The notes under the pieces: generated by a model | Databases searched by the model: none | Told to the model about the DNA's origin: nothing | What the model saw: only the letters and a program-made list of their open reading frames with translations | Translations under genes and position numbers: made by a program | DNA from: Streptomyces sp. NBC_00448 | GTDB lineage: Bacteria; Actinomycetota; Actinomycetes; Streptomycetales; Streptomycetaceae | Reading direction: 5' to 3' | NCBI RefSeq assembly: GCF_036014115.1 | Contig: NZ_CP107913.1 | Span: 9,008,501-9,072,500 of the forward strand | Length of the DNA stretch: 64,000 nucleotides | In this document: positions 51,669 through 58,684 of the stretch, in pieces | How positions within the stretch are numbered: position 1 is the stretch's first letter | Layout of the letters: each line of letters begins with the position of its first letter

Positions 51669-54407
51669 ATGAGACGTACAGCGACCCACACCCCGGTGAG
51701 CGTCGAGGAGTTGGTCGGCGCCTGCCTCGACGGGGCGTCCCTGCTGGTGGAGATCGCCGGTGAACCCGGCAGCGGCAGGACCCGGCTGCTCGGTGAACTC
51801 GCCGCCGGCGCGCGTCGTGGCGGGCTGCTGGTGGCGCACGGCCTTCAGGTCGTCCGGGCATCGCCGGGCCGCGGCGTGGTGCGCTGCCTGGACGACCTGG
51901 ACCGGGCCGGCCCCGAGACGGCGCAACCGCTGCGGCGACTGCTGGCCGAGCACCCGTCCGTGCCGACCGTGATCACGTACACGGTGTCGACCGGCCAGCC
52001 GCCGATCTGGCTGGTGTCCTGTCTTGCCGCGGCCAGCGACAGCTACCGGACCCACCGGATTCCGGTCGGGCCGCTGACCCCGGAGGACTTCGCCGCCCAA
52101 CTGCCCCCTGGCACCGGCCCGATGCGCGAGGGGCTGCTGTACGAGCTGAGTGGCGGCGTCCCGGGCTGGCTCGGCGTGCTGAGCCACCTGACGTCCCCTC
52201 AGTTGCGGGAGCTGGCGACCACCGACCACCCGCCGGGCACCGTCCCGCTGCCCGCCAACTGCCCTCCGCTGCGTGCCCTCGACGGGCTCGCCCCGGACCA
52301 GATCGAGGTGGTCCGCTGCGCGGCCGTGCTCGGAGATCCGTTCGCCCCCGCGCTGGTGGCGGCCGTCGCCGACCGAGCGACGCACGCGGTGCTGAGCGTG
52401 CTCGACGACCTGGTGGCACGCGACCTGATCCGCGCGGTCGACGGTGGCGCGCCGCTGTTCCGCTTCCGCCATCCCCTGCTGCGCACGCTGCTGTACGCGA
52501 GAACGCCCCCGGGTCGGCGCATCACCGCACACACGCGAGCCGCGGAAGCGCTGGACCGGGTCGGCGCGCCCCTCGTGCAGCGCGCGCCGCACCTGGCCCG
52601 GTCCGCCGAGCAGGGCGACCGGCGGACCGCGTGCCTGCTGGCCCGCGCGGCGCGGAACGTGCTGGACACCCGGCCGGCCGCCGCGGCGTCCTGGCTGCGC
52701 GCCGCCCTGCGCATCCTGCCCGACGACGACGACGCCGACCCCGACGACCACCCTGACGGCCCCGAAGGCATCAGGCCCGCCGAGCGTTTCCGTATCGCGG
52801 CGCTGCTGTACCACGCGGCCGAACGCACCGGGCAGTACGCCGAGTGCCGCCGCCTTCTGCCCGCCCTGCTGGAGGCCGCGGGGAACGACGCCACGCCCAC
52901 GACCTGTCCCGGGGACCTGCTCGACAGGACCCTGATCGTGGACCTGCACACCCGGCTGGAGTCCGACCTGGGGCGCCGCCGCCTCGCACGGGCGCTGCTG
53001 GACGCCGAGTTGGCGGCCACCCCGCGGCCCGGCGCCCGCGGCGAGCGCGTCCTGCGCCTGCGGATGGCCGCGATGGCCGCGGCCGAGGGAGACCTGCCGG
53101 CCACCCGCCGCCACGTCCACCAGGCGCTTCGGCACGCCGACCGCCCTCCCGACGTGCTGCGCGTGGACGCCGCGGCCACGCTCGCGCTGGCGGGGGCGAT
53201 GGCCGGCGATCCACCCCGACCGGCCGGGACCGACGGCGCCGACGGCATCCTGGACGCCGTCCGGCTGACCGACGCGCTCGGCGACCCCGAACTGGCCGGC
53301 AGGCTCGATGCCGTGGCCCGCCTGGGCTGGGCCCTCAACCTCGCGGAGCGGCACGGCGACGCGCTCCGGCTGCTCACCCGGGCACTGGGAATCGCCCGCC
53401 GTACGGGGCGCGTTGCCGCGTTGCCGCCGCTGCTGCTCGGCCGCGGCTACGGGCATGCCGCGCTCGGCGGCCTGTCCGCCGCGCTGCGCGACACCCGCGA
53501 GGCGGAGGAGACCGCGCTGCTGCTCGGCGACGGTGAACGGGCCGGCTGGGCGCGGGTGCTGCGCGCCTGGACCACCCTGTGGTGCGAGGGCCCGGACGGC
53601 GCGGCGGATCTCGCTGACCACGTGCTGCGGCAGCACCCGGGCCCTGGGGCGCTGGGGGAGGCGGCGGCCGGCGTGCTCGGGTGGGCCCGGCTGGCCCAGG
53701 GGCGGCCCGGGGAGTGCCTTGCGCTGGTGCTGCCGGCCGCCCGCGGTACGGATCGGCCGCCGGTGGCCGGAGTGCGGGTGCTGTGGTGGTCGGCGGCGAC
53801 CGCGGCGGCCTCGGACATGGGCGCGGCCGCCGCCCGGGAGTACGCCACCCGGGCCGCACAGGGGGCAACCGCCTTTCCCACAGCGGGAGCACGGGCCGAG
53901 GCCCTGCGTGCGCAGGCCCTGCACACGCCGGACGAGGCCGCCGTACGCTCGCTCTTCGCCGCGGTGGAGTTGTCGGCCGCGGCCGGCCTCGCGGTCCTGG
54001 AGTGCCGGGTCCGTCTCGAACTGGCCCAGCGGCTGGTCGCGGTGGGCCGGCTGGAGGACGCCGCCACCGAGGCGGGCCGGGCGAAGGAGCGGGCCGACCG
54101 GATGGGCGCCCGCTGGCTGCGCGGGGTCGCCGTCGACACCCAGCGCAGGATCGGGGCCAGCCGGCCGCGCCGGACATCCGCGCGGCAGGGCCCCCGGAGC
54201 CGGGAGGGGGAGGTGCTGTCGGCACGGGAGGAGCAGATCCTCGACATGGTCTGCCGGGGGATGTCCAACCGGGAGGTGGCCGGCGCGCTGTTCGTCTCCG
54301 TCAAGACCGTGGAGGCGCATCTGACCCGGATCTTCCGCAAGACCGGCGCCCGTTCGCGGGCCTCCCTGGTGGCCGCCTTCGCCCCGGTGCGGCCGGTTCG
54401 GGTGTGA
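51669..54407 (+). CDS. LuxR-family (LAL) regulator
   Basis: The 912-residue protein has a compact ATPase with Walker A IAGEPGSGRTRLLG (residues 29-42) and Walker B-like VVRCLDDLDRA, long helical repeats, and the C-terminal helix-turn-helix LSAREEQILDMVCRGMSNRE onward. An acidic DDDDADPDDHPDGP run lies near residue 360. The ribosome site before ATG 51669 is weak (GGAGAGG 14 bases away), so GTG 51696 is conceivable. It lies between the LanM regulator and the leftward LanL transporter genes and may control either. Confidence 0.88.
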   Translation: MRRTATHTPVSVEELVGACLDGASLLVEIAGEPGSGRTRLLGELAAGARRGGLLVAHGLQVVRASPGRGVVRCLDDLDRAGPETAQPLRRLLAEHPSVPTVITYTVSTGQPPIWLVSCLAAASDSYRTHRIPVGPLTPEDFAAQLPPGTGPMREGLLYELSGGVPGWLGVLSHLTSPQLRELATTDHPPGTVPLPANCPPLRALDGLAPDQIEVVRCAAVLGDPFAPALVAAVADRATHAVLSVLDDLVARDLIRAVDGGAPLFRFRHPLLRTLLYARTPPGRRITAHTRAAEALDRVGAPLVQRAPHLARSAEQGDRRTACLLARAARNVLDTRPAAAASWLRAALRILPDDDDADPDDHPDGPEGIRPAERFRIAALLYHAAERTGQYAECRRLLPALLEAAGNDATPTTCPGDLLDRTLIVDLHTRLESDLGRRRLARALLDAELAATPRPGARGERVLRLRMAAMAAAEGDLPATRRHVHQALRHADRPPDVLRVDAAATLALAGAMAGDPPRPAGTDGADGILDAVRLTDALGDPELAGRLDAVARLGWALNLAERHGDALRLLTRALGIARRTGRVAALPPLLLGRGYGHAALGGLSAALRDTREAEETALLLGDGERAGWARVLRAWTTLWCEGPDGAADLADHVLRQHPGPGALGEAAAGVLGWARLAQGRPGECLALVLPAARGTDRPPVAGVRVLWWSAATAAASDMGAAAAREYATRAAQGATAFPTAGARAEALRAQALHTPDEAAVRSLFAAVELSAAAGLAVLECRVRLELAQRLVAVGRLEDAATEAGRAKERADRMGARWLRGVAVDTQRRIGASRPRRTSARQGPRSREGEVLSAREEQILDMVCRGMSNREVAGALFVSVKTVEAHLTRIFRKTGARSRASLVAAFAPVRPVRV

Positions 54408-54466
54408 CGGCGTCGGGTTCGACGGCGGGCCGGTACGGGGTCGCGGGCCCTGTATCGGACGCCGTG

Positions 54467-56224
54467 TTAGGGGACCGGGGCCGGGAGGGGCGCGTCCCAG
54501 TGGCCGACCAGGGCGGCGTACCCCGGGTGTGTGGCGAGCAGTTCGGCGTGGCCGCCGAACGCGTGGCCTTCCGCGTCCAGGATCAGCACCCGGGCGGCCC
54601 GGGCGGCGCTGCTCAACCGGTGGGCGACCACCACGAGCGTGCCCGGGCGGCGGGCGAAGGCCGCCTCCACGGCGGCCTCGGCGGCGGGGTCGAGGTGACA
54701 GGTGGCCTCGTCCAGGATCACCAGCCGGGCGGCCGAGGCGTACACCCGGGCCAGCGCGATCAGTTGGCGCTCCCCGCTGGACAGCGTGCCCGCCGGGTCG
54801 GTGAGTTCGGCGTCGTAGCCGCCGAGCCGGGCCGGCAGCGGGCCCAGCCCGACCGCCGCGGCGGCCCGGTCCAGCGTGTCGTCGGAGGCGTCCGGCGCCA
54901 GGTAGGCGATGTTCTCCCGCAGCGTGCCGGGGAAGACGTACGCCTCCTGCGGCACCAGGGCGACCGAAGCCGCGCGCTCGGCCTCGGGCAGGGTGGCGAT
55001 CGCCCGCCCGCCCAGCGTGACCCGGCCCGCGTCCGGCTGCCCGATCCCCGCCAGCAGCCCGGCGAGCGTGGACTTGCCCACGCCGCTGGGCCCGACCAGG
55101 GCGAGGTGGCCGGCGTCGGGGACGGTGAAGGAGACGTCGCGCAGGACGGGGGCGGCGTGCGGACCGTAGGCGAAGGTGAGCCCGTGCACGGCGAGTTCCG
55201 CGTCGCCGTCGCCCGCGGGACCCTCCGCCGGTGCGGGCGGGTCGGGCCGGGCGGAGGTGGCCGCCAGCCGGGCGGCCAGCACGCGGAGCTGGCTCCAGAA
55301 GCCGGCCACCGACCCGGTCATCTGCTGGAGCGCCGGGATCAGGTACGCGGTGACGTAGCTGACCGCGCCGATCACGGCCCCCGGCGACACCGTCCCGTGG
55401 CGTACCAGGGACGGCCCGGCGAGCAGCAGGCCCAGGACCGGGAGTTGGCCGCCGATCAGGATCACCGGGACGCGGAGCGCGTTCGCCCAGGCCACGGTGG
55501 TCGCCGCCTCGGCCGAGGCGGCGGCCGCCCGGTGCACCTCGGCCAGCGCCTCGCGGCGGGCCCCGAGGGCGGCCACGTCGCGCGCCGCCCCGACCACCGA
55601 GCCGGTGGCGGCGGCCACCCGCTCCTCCGCGAGCAGGAAGGCGGCCCGGCGCCGGGTGAGGGCGCGCATCGCCGGGACGAAGGCCGCCACGGCCGCCAGC
55701 AGCGGCACCGCGACCACGACCGCCATCCGCAGGTCGAGCGAGGCCAGGCCGAGCAGCGCGGCCAGCAGGTTCACCGCGAGCGGCAGCGCCGTTCGCAGCA
55801 GCGCGGAGACCGTGCCGCGCACCGCGTCCACCTGGCTGCTCAACCGGGTCACCCCGGCGGCGTCGGGCCCGGCCCCGGGCAGTCCCTCGTACACGGCCCG
55901 GCGCAGCGCCCCGCGCACCACCCGGCGCACCAGCTCGTCCCGCATCGGCTCGACGATCGCGGCCAGCGGGTCGAACACCGCGCGCTGGGCCGCGGCGCGT
56001 ACGCCGTACAGCGCGGCGATCCCGGTCAGCCAGCCGATCCCGACCATCGGCCGGCCGGCCAGGAAGCCGTGGTCGAGGGCCGTGGCCAGCATGCGGCCGG
56101 AGGCCAGCGCGGGCGCAGCCTGGACGGCCGACCAGCCCAACGCCCGCACCAGCGACCGCCGGGAGCCGGCCGTCGCCTCCCGCAGCAGCCGCAGCCCCGG
56201 GTCAGATCCCACGATGTCCGGCAT
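54467..56224 (-). CDS. ABC transporter half (membrane plus ATPase), second
   Basis: The 585-residue protein has an ABC exporter membrane domain (about residues 25-310) and a nucleotide-binding domain with Walker A VGPSGVGKSTLAG, signature LSSGERQLIALARV and Walker B RLVILDEATCHLD. Its start ATG 56224 overlaps the end of the preceding half-transporter by 23 bases, with GGGGAG upstream. The two halves probably form a heterodimer that exports the LanL peptides. There is no peptidase domain. Confidence 0.93.
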   Translation of the reverse strand: MPDIVGSDPGLRLLREATAGSRRSLVRALGWSAVQAAPALASGRMLATALDHGFLAGRPMVGIGWLTGIAALYGVRAAAQRAVFDPLAAIVEPMRDELVRRVVRGALRRAVYEGLPGAGPDAAGVTRLSSQVDAVRGTVSALLRTALPLAVNLLAALLGLASLDLRMAVVVAVPLLAAVAAFVPAMRALTRRRAAFLLAEERVAAATGSVVGAARDVAALGARREALAEVHRAAAASAEAATTVAWANALRVPVILIGGQLPVLGLLLAGPSLVRHGTVSPGAVIGAVSYVTAYLIPALQQMTGSVAGFWSQLRVLAARLAATSARPDPPAPAEGPAGDGDAELAVHGLTFAYGPHAAPVLRDVSFTVPDAGHLALVGPSGVGKSTLAGLLAGIGQPDAGRVTLGGRAIATLPEAERAASVALVPQEAYVFPGTLRENIAYLAPDASDDTLDRAAAAVGLGPLPARLGGYDAELTDPAGTLSSGERQLIALARVYASAARLVILDEATCHLDPAAEAAVEAAFARRPGTLVVVAHRLSSAARAARVLILDAEGHAFGGHAELLATHPGYAALVGHWDAPLPAPVP

Positions 56225-58076
56225 ACCGCTCCCCACCCTTCTCCCCGCCCGTGCCGTGATGCACGGCGTCCTCCGGCCCCGGGGTGCCGTGTTCGGCTCC
56301 GTCTGCGGCGAACACCGCCCGGTACGCCGGGTCGCGCCACAGCTCGGCGTGCGTGCCGCGGGCCCGGACCCGGCCGCCGTCCAGCCAGACCACCTGGTCG
56401 CAGCGGGCGGCCGTGGCCACCCGGTGGGCCACCACGATCCGGGTGCGCCCGGCGAGCGCGCCGGTGACCGCCGCGCTGACCTCGGACTCGGTGACGGTGT
56501 CCAGGCCGGAGGTGGCGTCGTCCAGTACGTAGACCCGGGCGGAGCGGGCCAGGGTGCGGGCCAGACCGAGCCGTTGGCGTTCGCCGCCCGACAGGGGCAC
56601 CCGTTCCATCGGGGTGTCGTAGCCGTCGGGCAGCCGCCGGACGAAGCCGTCCGCGGCGGCGGCCCGCGCGGCCCCGCGCACGGTGTCCTGCGACAGCCCG
56701 GGCCGCCCGTAGCCGATGGTCTCGCGCACGGTGCCGCCGAGCAGGGCGGGCCGTTCGAAGGCGTACGTGACCGCGGCCCGCAGCGGGTCCTCCGCCAACT
56801 CCCGTACCGGGCGGCCGTCGAGCAGCACCTCGCCCTCGTCCGGGTCCGCGAGCCGGCCGGGGAGCCCGGCGAGCACGCTCTTGCCCGAGGCCGTGCGACC
56901 GACCAGCGCCACGCAGGCGCCGGCCGGGATGTCCAGGTCGATCCGGTCCAGCACCGGCGCGCCGGTCGGACGCTCGGCACCCGAGTCCCCGGTCGGCCGC
57001 TGCGCGCCCTCCGCCGCGGCGGCCAGGACGGTGACCCCGCGGAAGGACACCGCGCCCGCCCCCGGACCGGGGGCCCCGGTCCCGTACCGGACACCCGGGT
57101 GCGCGAAGGTCCCGGCGAGGCGGCCCGCGGCGGCGCGCGCCTGGGCGAGGGTGAAGAACACGTCGATCTGCTGCACCGCGGGGAAGGCGAGTTGGAGGTA
57201 CCCGGCCACCGCGACCAACTCCCCGGGCGAGAGCCGCCCGTCCGCGACGCCGAGGCCCGCCACCGCGAGCACCAGCGCCTCGGTGAGCGAGAGCAGCAGG
57301 CCGAACTGCCAGACGGTGCCCTTCTGCAGCCGCCACATCCGGTACCCGGCCGCGGACACCTCCCGCAGTGGCGCGAGCACCCGGGTCACCTCGCGGTCCA
57401 GCGTCCCGGAGGCCCGGATGGTCCGGGCCCCGGAGAGCGCGGCCAGCAGCCGGACGGCGATACGCGACTGGGCGGCCAGATAGCCGCTCTGGACCCGTGT
57501 CACCCGGCCCACGAAGCGACGGGTGATCAGCACCGTCAGCGGGACGACCAGCAGGAACGCGAGCCCGCAGCGCCAGTCCAGCCACCACAGGGCGACCAGC
57601 GCCGCGGCCGAACCGGCCACCGTCACCCCCCATTCGGCCATCGCGACGGGCAGCGCCCCGGCCTGCTGGGCGGCCTGGGTGACCTGGGTGACCGCCTCGC
57701 CGGTCTGCACCGGCGAGCGCCCGCCCAGGCCGAGCAGATGGCCGACCGTGCGCAGTTGCAGCCAGCGGGTCCCGCACGCGGCGCAGGAGACGCCGAGCGG
57801 TGCCATCAGCGTGTCGCCGACCGCGCCGGCCGCGGTCACCGCGCCCCAGGCCAGCGCCGGGCCGACGCCGCTTCGGCCGTGCAGCACCGCGTTCACCGCG
57901 GCGGCCAGCAGGGCGGGCAGGGCCAGCGCGGCGGCGATGCGCAGCACCATCAGGGCGACCAGCAGGGACAGCCGTCCGCCGGTGTGCCGGACGGCCCCGG
58001 CCAGCAACCGGCCCGCGCCCTGCGGGTGGTCGCCGCTGCCGGGCCCCGGTCCCGGTCCCGGTTCGTTCCTTGTCAC
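56202..58076 (-). CDS. ABC transporter half (membrane plus ATPase), first
   Basis: The 624-residue protein has a membrane domain (about 40-330) and an ATPase domain with Walker A VGRTASGKSVLAG (Thr/Ser replaced after Lys by Ser-Val), signature LSGGERQRLGLARTL and Walker B VYVLDDATSGLD, where the catalytic Glu is Asp. This degenerate Walker B fits the inactive-site half of a heterodimeric exporter. GTG 58076 has AGAGG upstream; the in-frame upstream extension overlaps the precursor and was rejected. A hairpin lies between it and the last precursor. Confidence 0.93.
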   Translation of the reverse strand: MTRNEPGPGPGPGSGDHPQGAGRLLAGAVRHTGGRLSLLVALMVLRIAAALALPALLAAAVNAVLHGRSGVGPALAWGAVTAAGAVGDTLMAPLGVSCAACGTRWLQLRTVGHLLGLGGRSPVQTGEAVTQVTQAAQQAGALPVAMAEWGVTVAGSAAALVALWWLDWRCGLAFLLVVPLTVLITRRFVGRVTRVQSGYLAAQSRIAVRLLAALSGARTIRASGTLDREVTRVLAPLREVSAAGYRMWRLQKGTVWQFGLLLSLTEALVLAVAGLGVADGRLSPGELVAVAGYLQLAFPAVQQIDVFFTLAQARAAAGRLAGTFAHPGVRYGTGAPGPGAGAVSFRGVTVLAAAAEGAQRPTGDSGAERPTGAPVLDRIDLDIPAGACVALVGRTASGKSVLAGLPGRLADPDEGEVLLDGRPVRELAEDPLRAAVTYAFERPALLGGTVRETIGYGRPGLSQDTVRGAARAAAADGFVRRLPDGYDTPMERVPLSGGERQRLGLARTLARSARVYVLDDATSGLDTVTESEVSAAVTGALAGRTRIVVAHRVATAARCDQVVWLDGGRVRARGTHAELWRDPAYRAVFAADGAEHGTPGPEDAVHHGTGGEKGGERYAGHRGI

Positions 58077-58121
58077 GTGATCGCCTCTCTTCCCCTCGCC
58101 GTGCGGGCGTCCCCCGGGTGC

Positions 58122-58160
58122 GCGGGAGGGGCGCCGGAACAGGTCCGGCACCCCTCCCGC
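58122..58160. terminator. Strong hairpin between precursor genes and exporter (attenuator)
   Basis: A 16-bp stem (starts GCGGGAGGGG, ends CCCCTCCCGC, one mismatch) with loop AACAGGT lies 36 bases downstream of the third precursor and 45 before the exporter start. It probably lets precursor mRNA accumulate above the transporter level by partial termination. Confidence 0.65.
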
Positions 58161-58195
58161 TCCTGCCGACCGGTCTCCGTGATGGGCCGGAGCCG

Positions 58196-58315
58196 TCAGC
58201 CGGTGTAGGTGCAGCTGTAGAGACAGGTCTCGAAGGTGCAGGTCACGGCGCACTGCGTCGCGTCGGTGTCCCGGTCCTCGGGCAGGGCATGCGGAGCGTC
58301 GAGGTCGAGCTCCAC
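58196..58315 (-). CDS. lanA: Class IV lanthipeptide precursor 3
   Basis: The 39-residue peptide starts at GTG 58315 with GGAGGG just upstream. The leader resembles its two neighbours (ELDLDAPHALPE); the C-terminal part QCAVTCTFETCLYSCTYTG has four cysteines at 22, 26, 31 and 35 with Thr or Ser directly before the last three. It is the third gene after LanL. No double-glycine site is present. Confidence 0.82.
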   Translation of the reverse strand: MELDLDAPHALPEDRDTDATQCAVTCTFETCLYSCTYTG

Positions 58316-58328
58316 CGGTCCCTCCGGA

Positions 58329-58448
58329 CTATTCGGTGAGGGTGCAGGTGGCGGGGCAGGAGTAGGTGCTGCACGTCCAGGTGCACTCCATCTCCGTGGT
58401 GTCCTCGCCGCCGGGGAGCAGTTCCAGCGCGTCGATGTCGGAGTTCAT
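58329..58448 (-). CDS. lanA: Class IV lanthipeptide precursor 2
   Basis: The 39-residue peptide starts MNSDIDALELLPGGEDTTEM; AAGGAG precedes ATG 58448. Its core ECTWTCSTYSCPATCTLTE has cysteines at 22, 26, 31 and 35, again with Thr/Ser before Cys26, Cys31 and Cys35 and Thr after Cys35. A GG at residues 13-14 is inside the leader and is not kept in the others, so it is unlikely to be a cleavage signal. Confidence 0.85.
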   Translation of the reverse strand: MNSDIDALELLPGGEDTTEMECTWTCSTYSCPATCTLTE

Positions 58449-58477
58449 GGGTTTCTCCTTCTGGGTGGTGGTGGTGC

Positions 58478-58606
58478 TCAGTTGGTGGAGGTACAGGTCT
58501 CTCCGCCGCAGGTCTGGCCGTAGCCGCAGGTGACGGTGCACAGCATCTGCGTGGTCGGCTCCTGCTCGGCCGGCAGGGCCTGCAGGGCGTCGATGTCGAT
58601 GTCCAT
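58478..58606 (-). CDS. lanA: Class IV lanthipeptide precursor 1
   Basis: The 42-residue peptide starts MDIDIDALQALPAEQE with AGGAGG upstream of ATG 58606. Its core LCTVTCGYGQTCGGETCTST has cysteines at 23, 27, 33 and 38; Thr precedes the last three. The loop between cysteines is longer than in copies 2 and 3. It lies 78 bases downstream of the LanL gene. Confidence 0.85.
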   Translation of the reverse strand: MDIDIDALQALPAEQEPTTQMLCTVTCGYGQTCGGETCTSTN

Positions 58607-58684
58607 GGGTTCCTCCTCTCGGGGTGGCGTGGTGTGCGGGGTGGCCGCGTGCCGTCGCGGGCACGCGGGCGGTTCCCTCCGCGG

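Noticed and set aside
58329-58448. Gly-Gly in the second LanL precursor as a C39 cleavage site
   Set aside because: It lies at residues 13-14, far from the core, and is absent in the two sister precursors; the local exporter has no peptidase domain.
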